Of a DNA stretch of 64,000 bases, positions 42,875-53,262 are shown one piece after another (positions within the stretch are counted from its first letter, which is position 1; each line of letters opens with the position of its first letter). The notes below the pieces were generated by a model. That model searched no databases. It was not told where the DNA came from and saw only the letters and a list, made by a program, of their open reading frames with translations. The translations under genes were made by a program, and so were the position numbers. The stretch is from Bacillota bacterium (GTDB lineage Bacteria > Bacillota > Clostridia > Lachnospirales > Lachnospiraceae): contig JAEZLH010000029.1 of NCBI GenBank assembly GCA_023435895.1, positions 1 through 64,000 on the forward strand, in the 5' to 3' direction.

Positions 42875-43756
42875 ATGAATGTAATTGAAATGTCCAATCT
42901 TACAAAGTATTATAACAAATCCAGAGGTATTATCGATGTGAATCTCAATGTGGAACAGGGCGAGGTTTTTGGTTTTATCGGACCAAATGGCGCTGGAAAG
43001 TCCACTGCAATTCGTACGCTTTTAGGATTAATTCATCCAACCAGCGGCAGTGCAAAGATCTTTGGCAAAAGCTGCATTGAAGTTCCTGAGGTAAGAGCAG
43101 AGATCGGCTATCTCCCCTCTGAAGTATTTTATTATGACAACATGAGAGTTATTGATCTCCTCAAATATTCTGCCAGCTTTTATAAGAAGGATTGTTCAAA
43201 GCGAATGCTGGAATTAGCTGAGATAATGGATTTGGATTTAAAAAAGAAAATTGATGACCTTTCCTTTGGGAATAAGAAAAAGGTCGGTATTGTACAGGGG
43301 TTATTACATGAGCCGAAGCTGATTATCTTAGATGAGCCTACCAGCGGTCTTGATCCGTTGATGCAACAGAAATTCTTTGACTTAATATCTGAGGAAAATC
43401 AAAAAGGAGCTACCATTTTCTTTTCCTCTCACATCTTAGGCGAGGTACAAAGACTCTGCAGTAAAGTAGCTTTTATTAAAGAAGGTAAAATCATCAAACA
43501 GGAAAAAATTAGTACGCTGCAAGAGAACAGTTATAAGAAGATTTCTCTAGAAGCAAAATCGGCTCTTACCAAGGATGCGATTGAGATAAATGGTGTTAAC
43601 AAGATAGAGATTAAAGGTAATACTGCAAATTTCATCTTCCGAGGCAATGTCAACCATATTATGAAGAAGCTCTCTGGTCTTGATTTACGCAATATATTAA
43701 TTGAGGAACCCGATTTGGAAGAAATCTTTATGCATTATTATGCTAAGGAGGATTAG
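42875..43756 (+). CDS. ABC-2 type exporter, ATP-binding subunit
   Basis: 293 residues. Walker A GPNGAGKST, Q-loop region EIGYLPSEVFYY, signature LSFGNKKKVGI (a degenerate LSGGQ), Walker B LIILDEPTSGLD and the H-loop SSHILGEV. A 70-residue C-terminal extension is typical of drug/bacteriocin exporters (BcrA-like). Drives the two permeases that follow. Controlled together with the TetR gene. Confidence 0.9.
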   Translation: MNVIEMSNLTKYYNKSRGIIDVNLNVEQGEVFGFIGPNGAGKSTAIRTLLGLIHPTSGSAKIFGKSCIEVPEVRAEIGYLPSEVFYYDNMRVIDLLKYSASFYKKDCSKRMLELAEIMDLDLKKKIDDLSFGNKKKVGIVQGLLHEPKLIILDEPTSGLDPLMQQKFFDLISEENQKGATIFFSSHILGEVQRLCSKVAFIKEGKIIKQEKISTLQENSYKKISLEAKSALTKDAIEINGVNKIEIKGNTANFIFRGNVNHIMKKLSGLDLRNILIEEPDLEEIFMHYYAKED

Positions 43757-43760
43757 TGAT

Positions 43761-44561
43761 ATGAATATTTATCGTCAGGAATTTAAAGCTTTCCTTAAAT
43801 CCGCAATTATTTGGGCTCTTTCTATGTCCGCCCTTGCCCTTTTGTTCCTATCCATATATCCTACAATCGCCAGTGATGCCGCTGATTTTAAAGAGATCTT
43901 ATCCAATTATCCCGCTACGGTACGCGAAATGTTGGGCATTAATCTTGACTTTATTACATCATTACTTGGACTTTACACCATGACCTTTAGCTTTATTCTC
44001 CTATGCGGTGCAATCCAGGCGATGAATTTGGGTGTCTCTATCTTAAGCAGAGAATCCAGAGAACGAACTGCTGACTTCCTTCTGGTTAAGCCGGTGGCTA
44101 GAACAAAAATTGTAACTGCTAAGCTAGGAGCCTCCATTACAGTTCTCCTGCTTACCAATGCAATTTATTTTGTGATATCCTTCCTATCGGCAAACCTGTT
44201 CAAAACAGAACCGTTCAGTCAGAAAGTCTTCTTTCTGATTAATTTGTCCATGTTATTCCTTCAATTGATTTTTCTTGCAATTGGGATGTTTATATCTGTG
44301 TTCTTTCAGAGAATTAAAAATGTACTCCCCATATCACTTGGTGTTGTATTCGGATTTTACATGATTGGCGCAGTATTGGCTACAGGAGCTGATGGGGAAT
44401 CAAAACGCTTTCTTTCTCCGTTTCATTATTTTAATTCTGCCTATATCATCGAACATTCCGGCTTTGAAGTATCCTACTTATTGCTCAGTATCATTATTAT
44501 TCTAGTTTGCATCATTACTGGATATATCGTTTACAATAAACGCGATATTCATGCCGTTTAA
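43761..44561 (+). CDS. ABC-2 family transporter permease
   Basis: 266 residues with six hydrophobic segments in ABC-2 layout; SILSRESRERTADFLLVKPV is the conserved cytoplasmic loop. The ATG at 43761 follows AAGGAGG by ten bases; a longer frame starting inside the ATPase gene is rejected. Four bases separate it from the ATPase stop. Confidence 0.87.
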   Translation: MNIYRQEFKAFLKSAIIWALSMSALALLFLSIYPTIASDAADFKEILSNYPATVREMLGINLDFITSLLGLYTMTFSFILLCGAIQAMNLGVSILSRESRERTADFLLVKPVARTKIVTAKLGASITVLLLTNAIYFVISFLSANLFKTEPFSQKVFFLINLSMLFLQLIFLAIGMFISVFFQRIKNVLPISLGVVFGFYMIGAVLATGADGESKRFLSPFHYFNSAYIIEHSGFEVSYLLLSIIIILVCIITGYIVYNKRDIHAV

Positions 44562-44686
44562 TCTTTTCAGGGCATACTCTATGCTATGTACTTAAGCCGT
44601 TTATTTGTAAACTATATACTAGTAAAAGATTTTCTCTTAGTCTAGCATTTTAACTATTAAGCTGATTAATCAGCGGTGGAGGTTGT

Positions 44687-45481
44687 ATGAATATATTTAT
44701 CAGAGAAATGAAAGCCAATCGTAAAGCATTAATTATATGGTGTGTCTCCATGGCTTTGTTAGTCTTAAGCGGAATGAGCAAATACACTGCTTATTCAGCA
44801 GGCGGAGTAAGCAGTGACGTTTTTGACAAACTGCCCTATACAATGAAAGCTCTAATGGGTATGGGCTCTTTTCAAGTAACCGAAATGAGTGGTTTCTTCG
44901 CCTTCCTCTTCTCCTATATCGAGATAACGGCTGCAATTCATGCGGCATTGCTGGGTAATGGAATTATTGCTAAGGAGGAGCGGGATAAAACTACAGAATT
45001 TATTATTGTAAAGCCCATATCACGTTTTCAGATTATGACGGAAAAATATCTTGCAGCTATTATTAACATAATCGTTCTTAATATTGTTACCTTCTTCTCC
45101 TCACTGATGGCAGTTTCTGCCTTTAATAAGGGAGAACCAATTAATACCGAGTTGATTCTGTTCTATATAAGCATGTTCTTTGTTCAGTTGATATTCTTGT
45201 TCCTTGGGGCTTTCTTTGCAAGCTGTTCCAAAAGAACCAAAGGTTCCGGTTCCCTAACGATTGGTATTGTGCTTGCAAGTTTTATGATTGCCAAGTTCAC
45301 CACTATGACGGACAAAGTTAATTTCTTAAATGTTTTATCTCCTTTTCAATATTTTAGCTATGAAAAGATTGTAAACGGCGGGGAAATTAATCTCCTGATT
45401 GCGCTATTATCCTTAGTTCTAACAAGTATTTTTACCATTCTATCCTATCTATTCTATCTTCGCAGAGATTTAAGCATTTAG
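44687..45481 (+). CDS. ABC-2 family transporter permease, second subunit
   Basis: 264 residues, six hydrophobic segments, with the loop IAKEERDKTTEFIIVKPISR matching its neighbour, so the two are ancient paralogues likely forming a heterodimer. GGAGG lies before the ATG. The 125-base gap upstream shows no clear terminator, so it is probably in the same operon. Confidence 0.87.
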   Translation: MNIFIREMKANRKALIIWCVSMALLVLSGMSKYTAYSAGGVSSDVFDKLPYTMKALMGMGSFQVTEMSGFFAFLFSYIEITAAIHAALLGNGIIAKEERDKTTEFIIVKPISRFQIMTEKYLAAIINIIVLNIVTFFSSLMAVSAFNKGEPINTELILFYISMFFVQLIFLFLGAFFASCSKRTKGSGSLTIGIVLASFMIAKFTTMTDKVNFLNVLSPFQYFSYEKIVNGGEINLLIALLSLVLTSIFTILSYLFYLRRDLSI

Positions 45482-45490
45482 AACAATAAA

Positions 45491-45536
45491 AAGTCAAAGC
45501 CGGCAGAGTGGAGCACTCACTCTACCGGCTTTGACT
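45491..45536. terminator. Bidirectional terminator between the exporter and the SARP-type regulator gene
   Basis: AGTCAAAGCCGG..AGAGTG pairs with CACTCT.CCGGCTTTGACT. The T run follows on the minus strand. It lies between convergent genes. Confidence 0.82.
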
Positions 45537-45655
45537 AACAACATTCCCCATAATTACCAATCTTGGCTACCACAATTACTATACCATATTCTGCTAACAG
45601 GATTCTTACAAACTTTCAATATTTTGTTCATTCCTAGCACAATTTTATACTAAAC

Positions 45656-46765
45656 TCAGAATATCTGCATTCCAAATAGTGCTTTAATTCGTTTTGAGGG
45701 TTCACTGTCATACTGCTCTTTGAGTATCTTACGCAACCATTCATAATGCTTCTTTGCTTCGGACTCTCTTCCATTACTTTTTAATATCTGTATAAGTTGG
45801 TAATTGACAGTATCTTCATATGGCAGCATCTGTGCTAAAAGGCATAGGTATTTGAATTTGGCTTTCCCTTGGCAGGTGGTATCTTTTTTAATTAAAGTAT
45901 TGAGTATATTCACTAACTCCTTCTTTAACTCCTCATCCTTTCCAAAACTCCAAAGATAAGCTTCTTCTGTTAAAAATCCTTTTTTGCAAAGCTCCGACAT
46001 ATATTCCAGCTTCTGATAATTCTTTATAACCTCCTCTTCCATTTGACCAGCGCAAATAAACTCTGTCAATTCAAACAAATCACACTTTGTATCACTAATT
46101 GATAGACAATATTTACTCTGATTGTAGCGTATCATTACTTTACGATCCATTCCGGAGAAAACAGCCCTGATATTGCAGATTACGGTCTGTAAAATTTGTA
46201 AAGCCTTCTGTGGGTTATATTCCGGCCAAAGATTATCGATGATTACTTCCTTGCTGACATATTCATTATGATGCATCAGCAGGAATGCAAATAATTCCTC
46301 AGATTTCGCCCTTTCCCACTTTACCGGTACATTGTCAATTAATACTATTAATTTTCCAAAGCAGGATATCTTAAGTGTCTTCCCTTTTCTTTCTTTGATA
46401 ATGGATACTTCGCTTTTTACTTTTTCCACCATCTTGTAAAAACGATTTACATTAATAGGCTTGAGAATATAATCAAGTGCATTCACATCGAACGCCTGCA
46501 CCGCATATTGATTCCAGCTGGTTACAAACACTATGATCGTATCCGGGTTGATTTCCTGGAGTTTTTGCGCCAGGCATATTCCATCCATCACCGGCATCTC
46601 AATATCAACAAATGCTACATCCGGGCGAATTTGATTTGCTTCTTCCAAAGCCATGATTGGATTTTGATATTTATGGGGATGCACAAAGACTCCCGTTTCC
46701 ATTAATAAGTCCGATACTTCTTCTAGGTTATACCATTCATCATCCACAATGATTGCAGTTATCAT
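45656..46765 (-). CDS. Response regulator with SARP/BTAD-type output
   Basis: 369 residues. The receiver domain (IIVDDEW; phospho-acceptor Asp in VAFVDIEMPVMDG, near 55; Lys in YILKPI) is followed by a winged-helix (about 140-225; WERAKSEELFAFLLMHHNEY) and a bacterial transcriptional activator domain to the end (LFELTEF ... AKKHYEWLRKILKEQYDSEP). This layout is uncommon compared with LytTR or AraC outputs. The ATG at 46765 overlaps the kinase stop (ATGA) and has GGGGGGA upstream. Regulon unknown. Confidence 0.87.
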   Translation of the reverse strand: MITAIIVDDEWYNLEEVSDLLMETGVFVHPHKYQNPIMALEEANQIRPDVAFVDIEMPVMDGICLAQKLQEINPDTIIVFVTSWNQYAVQAFDVNALDYILKPINVNRFYKMVEKVKSEVSIIKERKGKTLKISCFGKLIVLIDNVPVKWERAKSEELFAFLLMHHNEYVSKEVIIDNLWPEYNPQKALQILQTVICNIRAVFSGMDRKVMIRYNQSKYCLSISDTKCDLFELTEFICAGQMEEEVIKNYQKLEYMSELCKKGFLTEEAYLWSFGKDEELKKELVNILNTLIKKDTTCQGKAKFKYLCLLAQMLPYEDTVNYQLIQILKSNGRESEAKKHYEWLRKILKEQYDSEPSKRIKALFGMQIF

Positions 46766-48450
46766 CTTTGTCCCCCCCGGTTTGCTGATTCGTTCTCGAT
46801 TGGTATCCAAAACGATACTGATGTTCCTATCTCCGTTCGCTTTATCGTTAAACCCTCTTGATAATATTTTATTAAACGTCGATTGATATTGCTTAATCCA
46901 ATTCCCTTTTTATCATTACCAGCGGAATTTAAATCGTTAATGTATTCCTCTGCTATTCCCACTCCGCTATCCCTGACATCAATAAACAATTTGTTGTTCC
47001 AGTTTTTTATAATCAGGTATACCTTTCCGCCTTCTACCTTCTTTAAAATACCATGTCGTATGGCATTTTCCACCAAGGGTTGAAGAATCAGCCGTGGAAT
47101 GTCAATTTCAGGGATATGATCCGCGATCAATTCAAATTTTACCCTTTCTCCGAAACGTGCCTGTTTTATATTCACATAGGTCCATACCGTTTGGAGCTCC
47201 TTCTTTAACGGAACCATTGGGCTTTCACTATCAAAGTAATAGCAGTTGGAAAGATATTCTCCCAGTTCCGTAATCAGCTTTTTTGCTTCATTAGGCGCTC
47301 TGGTTATCATGGATGCAACGATACTCAAAGTATTATTAATAAAATGAGGATTAATCTGTGCTTGCAAAAAAGAGATTTCATTCATTTCTGCTTTATCAAT
47401 GGCAATCAGTGCCACCTGCTGAAGCAAAGATTTTTGTTCTACAATTTCAGAAATATCGATAATTTTAACAATTTTTCCTATCACAAAGTTTTTAGTTATA
47501 ATCGGTTTGATATCTGCTCGAAAGTAAATACTTGAACTATTATTGCAATACAGAAAATCGAATTGATTTTTACTTACTATCTGTTTATACTCAGGATATT
47601 TATGTATAAATGTATTTACCGAAATCCCCCTCGATATCTTATCCAGCTCAGGATATAGCTGTTTCATCTTGTTATTGGCATCGATAATTCGCTCATTGTT
47701 ATCGATTAACATGATTCCATCTCCTGACTGGCGATAAACCATCTCCATAGCGATTGGTATTGTCTCAAAGAAGTTATAGCGAAAAATTCCAAGCACCAAT
47801 AACAAACAAGAAAACAAGGTACAAATAGGATAATAGTCGATATTAAGAACATTATAATCACTCGCCGTAAAATACCCTGAAAACCAAGGGAAGAAAGAGG
47901 CTACCATCATAATAAAATATCCAGTTCTCTGAGACTTAGGTGCAGTACATATTCCCCGAATATAGATAATTACCGTTATAAACGCAAGATGGGATATCAA
48001 TTGGAGCATAACATTATAATAAGGCCCTTTCTCTGCTATCAATACCATAAAATGGCCATTGTACACATAGTCTAGGCGCTTTGTATATAAATGCAACCTA
48101 TCGTTCGTAAAAAATCCAACATAGAATATCAATGGTTGAAGCAACATAATATATTGAAATGATACTGCAAATTTCTTCTCTAACCTCACATAATCCACAC
48201 ACATCATCAGCCAAAAATAAATCTGAATACAACTGCCAATATGTTCAATCTTGTACCATACTACTGCCTCTGTTAAGGATCTAGCGTTTAATTCGCCAAT
48301 ATAGCCTCCATTATAAATAATCATAGTAACAAGAAGATACATGAAATATTTTGCTCCGGCCATATGTCTTCTCTTATATGCATAGATAAACAGATATACT
48401 TCACATAAGATGGAAGCCGTTAAAATTGATGTAAACAGCAACAGTAACAT
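46762..48450 (-). CDS. Membrane sensor histidine kinase (LytS/YesM-type core)
   Basis: 562 residues. About seven N-terminal membrane segments (1-215, histidine-kinase N-terminal 7TM type), a PAS-like domain (about 225-320, DGIMLIDNNERIIDANNKM), the His_kinase box with phospho-acceptor His in QAQINPHFINNTLS (about 370), and a HATPase domain (N-box VENAIRHGI; G-box DSGVGIAEEY). Partner of the SARP-type regulator by an overlapping stop/start. The signal is unknown. Confidence 0.87.
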   Translation of the reverse strand: MLLLLFTSILTASILCEVYLFIYAYKRRHMAGAKYFMYLLVTMIIYNGGYIGELNARSLTEAVVWYKIEHIGSCIQIYFWLMMCVDYVRLEKKFAVSFQYIMLLQPLIFYVGFFTNDRLHLYTKRLDYVYNGHFMVLIAEKGPYYNVMLQLISHLAFITVIIYIRGICTAPKSQRTGYFIMMVASFFPWFSGYFTASDYNVLNIDYYPICTLFSCLLLVLGIFRYNFFETIPIAMEMVYRQSGDGIMLIDNNERIIDANNKMKQLYPELDKISRGISVNTFIHKYPEYKQIVSKNQFDFLYCNNSSSIYFRADIKPIITKNFVIGKIVKIIDISEIVEQKSLLQQVALIAIDKAEMNEISFLQAQINPHFINNTLSIVASMITRAPNEAKKLITELGEYLSNCYYFDSESPMVPLKKELQTVWTYVNIKQARFGERVKFELIADHIPEIDIPRLILQPLVENAIRHGILKKVEGGKVYLIIKNWNNKLFIDVRDSGVGIAEEYINDLNSAGNDKKGIGLSNINRRLIKYYQEGLTIKRTEIGTSVSFWIPIENESANRGGQR

Positions 48451-48593
48451 ACCATTTTTACTCTCCCTATTATTTCATAATTTTACATTTTTTAGTTAGT
48501 TTTTTACCATTATATCACACTTTTTGATATATACCACAGATTTTCTATTGTTTTCTCCGAATTGGTAAAAATATATTGTTCCAAATACAAATA

Positions 48594-48659
48594 AAAAAAT
48601 CATGTACAGTACTCTCCAATTCGTGAATAAGGATGAAGTAATCTACATGATTTTTAATT
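48594..48659 (-). terminator. Terminator after the BceB-like permease gene
   Basis: AAAAATCATGTA pairs with TACATGATTTTT, with a long T tail on the minus strand. Confidence 0.8.
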
Positions 48660-48706
48660 AATATTTATAAATTGTAAGCCCTTTTTACCGCTCTATTATC
48701 CCATAC

Positions 48707-50620
48707 CTATAGCTTCACAATTTCACCGATATATTTACTCCTTGTGATCAGATAAAACACAGATTGAGAGGCAAAGTAGATTCCCACTACAACGAAGGCA
48801 TTACGAATAAATTCCCCGATTATCGCATCTCCTCCCACAATATAGGTCATTAAATAGATGAGGGAGGTTCCAAAAAAGGTTCCAAATAGAAGCGGCAAAA
48901 AGAATACGATAAACAACTCCTTAGCGATTACGCTTTTCATCTCTTTATCCGTAATCCCTATTTTAAACAGCTTATAAAATACTATTTTGGCCTGCGAAAG
49001 CTCGGTGAACTGTTTAAAGTAAAGAACACTACCTCCTGCCACAAAGAACATAATTCCCATTACAGTGGATACAAACAGAAATACAGAGTATCCATTTCTT
49101 AAGGATTTATAGTTATCCAGAATGGAGAATACACTAAGTTCACTCCTTCCAAGTGCAGCTTTTAATTCCTTTACTGCTTCTCCGCTTTTCTTCCAGTTCT
49201 TGAAATTAATCAGATGATAATATCCGGTATTACGTTCTGATACGTCAGAGAGTACCTTCTGATAATCCTCATCCTCCATAATAATTACTGAATTACTTGG
49301 AAAGGTTGACATCGCTCCAATCCAGTTGCCTCTGTGAGAATTCTGAACCTGATATTCATAGGACCTTCCCTCCGCATAAAGCTTAAATGGGTTGCCTGGC
49401 ATAATTCCGTGATTTCCTGGCACCCAGTCAAGGATTATGTTTAATACCTTATTACGTTCAACAACCACACTGCTGCCAGTTAATTGATTATATTCACTAG
49501 CTGAAATCACTGGCTTACAATCCGAAAGCTGATTAGAATTTTCTTTCGTACTAAGATATATAAATTTGATGCTTCGATTAGTGTCAACTCCCTGATTCTT
49601 AAGAATGTCATCCAGCTTCTCCTCTTCCAGATGATTTATTGTTGATGTCTCAACATACTCTAAATGGTTGGTTGCCATCTCCGCTATGGATTCACTTAAA
49701 CTGAATAAAGAAAATGGTGATGCCACCAAAAATATGGTCATGGTACTTAATACGCTTAATATAAATATAATCTTCTTATTCTGATTGAACTTATGATGAA
49801 GCTGTGTAGCAGTCAGCATGTTCTCATAATAAAACCTGCTCTTCTTATAAAGTTGCATAATCAGATTTCCACCGCAAGAAAGCGTCAAATACATGCCTAA
49901 AAAGGAGCTGCCCATATAAATCATCAGTACCAGGGGATTTGCATTCAGTTTGTCATTGTTCGCTATCACCACCAACATAAGTACCGAGCAAACCATTATG
50001 AACAAGCCAAGACCTCCCAATATGGGATCAGATTTACGGTAGCCACGCCCTTCACTTTTTCTTTCTTCCTGTAAAAGGCTGGTAATATCAAGCTTTCTCA
50101 TTCGAAACATTGTCCTGATGGTAACGGAGCCAAAGATAAGAAAAAACACCAAAAAACTAACGATAAAAGGTCGGTAATCCAAAGAAAACCGAATGTCTCG
50201 AATCTCTAAAAGACTTAGTATCACCATTTGAAACAATCTGGAGAACAGGGTTCCTATGGTAACACCAACCAAAAAGGAACCCAAATTGATAATCAGGCTT
50301 TCTATATTAATCATGTTTCTAAGCTCTTTTGCATTAAGTCCTAAACTAATATAGATTCCAAACTCCTTATTTCTTCCCTTCATAAATGCAGTATGGGCAT
50401 AATTGATAAAAAATACAGAGAACAATGCTATTGCTACCATCGTAATCGGGAATACATAGGAAAGCACCTGAGTATCTTCCCTTCCTTTTAGGTCCTTATT
50501 AAAAATCAAGGTTGCATACATAAAAAATAACATGATGGAGAAACTGCCGGATAGAAAATATGCATAATACTTTTTGATATTTCCCAAGAAATTTTTGAAT
50601 ACAACATCCTTAAAGGTCAT
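48707..50620 (-). CDS. BceB-like ABC transporter permease
   Basis: 637 residues with about ten membrane segments and a large extracytoplasmic domain between about 310 and 515, the hallmark of Bce-type permeases that sense and counter peptide antibiotics. FKNFLGNIKKYYAYFLSGS at the N-terminus is typical. The ATG at 50620 follows GGAGGTG and overlaps the ATPase gene by 11 bases. Works with the ATPase and the kinase upstream. Confidence 0.88.
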   Translation of the reverse strand: MTFKDVVFKNFLGNIKKYYAYFLSGSFSIMLFFMYATLIFNKDLKGREDTQVLSYVFPITMVAIALFSVFFINYAHTAFMKGRNKEFGIYISLGLNAKELRNMINIESLIINLGSFLVGVTIGTLFSRLFQMVILSLLEIRDIRFSLDYRPFIVSFLVFFLIFGSVTIRTMFRMRKLDITSLLQEERKSEGRGYRKSDPILGGLGLFIMVCSVLMLVVIANNDKLNANPLVLMIYMGSSFLGMYLTLSCGGNLIMQLYKKSRFYYENMLTATQLHHKFNQNKKIIFILSVLSTMTIFLVASPFSLFSLSESIAEMATNHLEYVETSTINHLEEEKLDDILKNQGVDTNRSIKFIYLSTKENSNQLSDCKPVISASEYNQLTGSSVVVERNKVLNIILDWVPGNHGIMPGNPFKLYAEGRSYEYQVQNSHRGNWIGAMSTFPSNSVIIMEDEDYQKVLSDVSERNTGYYHLINFKNWKKSGEAVKELKAALGRSELSVFSILDNYKSLRNGYSVFLFVSTVMGIMFFVAGGSVLYFKQFTELSQAKIVFYKLFKIGITDKEMKSVIAKELFIVFFLPLLFGTFFGTSLIYLMTYIVGGDAIIGEFIRNAFVVVGIYFASQSVFYLITRSKYIGEIVKL

Positions 50621-51374
50621 AATTCTCACCTCCAACGATCGCCTGACAATCCAATATCTGCTCAAAGAATTCCTTTCGGCTTCCCTTCTTCACAACATCC
50701 ATAAAGATTCTTCCATCTTTTATAAAGATTACCTTTTTACAAAAGCTAGCTGCAAACACATCGTGGGTAACCATAAGAACTGTTACTCTTCGTTCCTGAT
50801 TAATCTGCTCAAAGCAGCTCATAACGGCATTGGCTGATTTTGAATCCAGATTGCCGGTAGGTTCATCTGCAAATAAAATCATCGGGTCATTGACCAAGGC
50901 TCTGCTGACTGCTGCTCTTTGCTGTTGCCCCCCTGAGACCTGGTAAGGGTGTTTCTCTGCAAGTTGATCAATTCCAAATACCCTCATAATCTCTGTAGCT
51001 TTATCATTCATATACTTGGAATCCTTTTTATCTAGCACCATGGGAAGCATTACGTTTTCTTTTAATGTAAGATTATCCAGAAGATTGAATTCCTGGAATA
51101 CAAAACCCAGCTTTCTGCGACGGAACAAAGCCATCTCGTATGGATTCATCTGATCAATTCTGACTCCTCCTATCTCAACGCTTCCTCCGCTTGGGGTCAT
51201 AATTCCGCTAAGAATGGATACCAATGTAGATTTCCCGCTTCCAGAGGGACCCATAATTCCAATAAAATCCCCTTCTTCCACCGTAAGATCCACCCCATCC
51301 AAAGCCTTTGTTGTATAATTACCTTTCTTTTCTCCATAAACCTTGGTTATATAATTAGCTGTTAATACCGACAT
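50610..51374 (-). CDS. BceA-like ABC transporter ATP-binding protein
   Basis: 254 residues, MacB/LolD-type ATPase: Walker A GPSGSGKST, signature VSGGQQQRAAVSR, Walker B LFADEPTGNLD, H-loop MVTHDV. Pairs with the large permease downstream. 124 bases separate it from the kinase gene upstream, and a possible TATAAT lies in that gap, so it may also have its own, regulator-driven promoter. Confidence 0.9.
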   Translation of the reverse strand: MSVLTANYITKVYGEKKGNYTTKALDGVDLTVEEGDFIGIMGPSGSGKSTLVSILSGIMTPSGGSVEIGGVRIDQMNPYEMALFRRRKLGFVFQEFNLLDNLTLKENVMLPMVLDKKDSKYMNDKATEIMRVFGIDQLAEKHPYQVSGGQQQRAAVSRALVNDPMILFADEPTGNLDSKSANAVMSCFEQINQERRVTVLMVTHDVFAASFCKKVIFIKDGRIFMDVVKKGSRKEFFEQILDCQAIVGGENYDL

Positions 51375-51498
51375 AGTTCATCCTCCTATTTCTTCCTTCA
51401 ATACAACTTTCTCTCAATGCTGTTTCTGAAGTGCAATTATTATAGGTCTATCATAATCGGTTTATCAGCGGGCATCCATTGAATAACCTAATAAAACC

Positions 51499-52521
51499 TT
51501 ACAATTTTGCAAGATAAGAAATGGTAACAGAGGTGCCTTCTCCAACCTTTGAGGTAATTGTAATGGAATGTCCAAGCCGCCTGCATATTTCCTTGCAAAA
51601 ATACAATCCGATACCGCTGGAGGAATAATCTTTTCGCCCATTCTCCCCCGTAAAAAAAGCATCAAAGACTTTTCCCAAATCATATTCCGGTATTCCGATT
51701 CCCTCATCCTTAATGGTCAGCGTAATCATCTGATTTTCCTTTTTCTCTATCATAAAATAAAGATGTTTCGCTTCCTTGTGATCAGTGGCAGAATATTTAA
51801 TTCCATTAGAGATTAATTGACTAATCAATAGTTCATTCCATTTTCGGTCAGATAGAATCCTAATCCCATCCTGCTCTGCAATTATTTTAGGAAATACATG
51901 CTGATAGATAAATTGATTTTTTTGCTTATTGATGATTTCTTTCAGCTGCTCCTCTATATTAATTGGTTCAGGAATATAATCCTTTGCAAAATCCTCCAGC
52001 CGAACCATATTTAATATAGTATCCAAATGCTCCAGCAGCTTCTTATTCTCCTCCTTAATTGACTGGAACCCTTCCTCGCTGCTAACATCCCCCTGATTCA
52101 TGCGTTGCATCAATAAATCAATGACACTAACCGGAGTCTTCATATTATGAATCCACTGGGATAAAAAACGCCGCTCCTTCATTGCGGAATTTTGTATGTC
52201 TGCCAGCTTGTCCTGATAATCATGATGTAGATGATTGATGGTATATATCACTCGTTTACTCATACGATGATGGAAGCATGTATCATAATCCGGTCCTATA
52301 ACCAAATCTTCTAAGATGCGATACAGCTTGCTATATTCCACAAACCTATAAGCCATCCAAATAAGATACACAAATAATATAATAGCAAATGGATAAAGAA
52401 TCTCCTCCCGCTGGTTCGAAACAATGGAATAAAAAACACAGATCAAAACATTAGTACTAAAAAAGGCAATCGTGCTGGATACATGATCTAACAGAAAGCT
52501 TTTTATCAAACTTCTCTTCAT
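51499..52521 (-). CDS. BceS-like intramembrane-sensing histidine kinase
   Basis: 340 residues: two closely spaced membrane segments at the N-terminus (about 13-56) with almost no extracellular loop, then the phospho-acceptor His in SQWIHNMKTPVSVIDLL (about 124), and an ATPase domain (KWNELLISQLISNGIKYS; DEGIGIPEYDLGKVFD; GIGLYFCKEI). This architecture means it senses through the ABC transporter. ATG overlaps the regulator stop (ATGA). Confidence 0.9.
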   Translation of the reverse strand: MKRSLIKSFLLDHVSSTIAFFSTNVLICVFYSIVSNQREEILYPFAIILFVYLIWMAYRFVEYSKLYRILEDLVIGPDYDTCFHHRMSKRVIYTINHLHHDYQDKLADIQNSAMKERRFLSQWIHNMKTPVSVIDLLMQRMNQGDVSSEEGFQSIKEENKKLLEHLDTILNMVRLEDFAKDYIPEPINIEEQLKEIINKQKNQFIYQHVFPKIIAEQDGIRILSDRKWNELLISQLISNGIKYSATDHKEAKHLYFMIEKKENQMITLTIKDEGIGIPEYDLGKVFDAFFTGENGRKDYSSSGIGLYFCKEICRRLGHSITITSKVGEGTSVTISYLAKL

Positions 52522-53225
52522 ATGGACTGGCCCTCCAGAAAAGAGGTATCAAAGAGGTATCCTGCACCACGCTTTGTTTTTATCACATCTTCCACCCCAA
52601 GATTCATTAATTTATTCTTTACTCTCGTAACATTTACAGTCAAGGTATTATCATCCACAAAGCTGCTTTCATCCCACAATTCTTCCAACAACACTTCTCT
52701 GGATAATATTTTGTTGGGGTTTTGCAGGAATTTTTTAATTAGCTTATATTCATTCTTTGATAGTTCCTCCATACGACTTTTATAACTAATTTTAAACCCA
52801 TTATGATCAAGCGTAATGCCAAAAACGCTTAGTTCCTGTACGCTTTCCGTTAGAGAATATTCCCCGTATAGTCGTCTTACCAAGGCATTTACTTTTGCAA
52901 GCAAGACCTGTATATTAAATGGTTTCACGATATATTCATCCGCTCCCAGCTCCATGCTAAGGATCTGATCCGTATCGCTGTTACGGGCTGACGTTATGAT
53001 AATCGGTATTTTTGATTTTTTGCGGAACATCCTGCAATAGTAATTGCCATCATAATATGGTAGGTTGATGTCTAGCAGAACCAAGTCCGGCTCATATCGT
53101 CCAAATTGTTCTTCCACGTTATGAAAATCCTCCACTACATAGACCTCATATTGATCTCTAAGCAACAGCTCCTTAATTTGATTTCTAAGTTGGATATCAT
53201 CCTCAATAATCATTATTTTTGCCAT
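52518..53225 (-). CDS. OmpR-family response regulator (BceR-like)
   Basis: 235 residues. Receiver: IIEDD, phospho-acceptor Asp in LVLLDINLPYYDG, Lys in YIVKPF; C-terminal winged helix (LSKNEYKLIKKFL ... VDDNTLTVNVTRVKNKL). First gene of the bceRS part. The ATG at 53225 has GGAGG six bases upstream. Expected to activate the ABC genes in response to a cell-wall-active peptide. Confidence 0.9.
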   Translation of the reverse strand: MAKIMIIEDDIQLRNQIKELLLRDQYEVYVVEDFHNVEEQFGRYEPDLVLLDINLPYYDGNYYCRMFRKKSKIPIIITSARNSDTDQILSMELGADEYIVKPFNIQVLLAKVNALVRRLYGEYSLTESVQELSVFGITLDHNGFKISYKSRMEELSKNEYKLIKKFLQNPNKILSREVLLEELWDESSFVDDNTLTVNVTRVKNKLMNLGVEDVIKTKRGAGYLFDTSFLEGQSI

Positions 53226-53262
53226 AAAGTCCTCCACCCATTTGTTACTAAATATTATTTTT

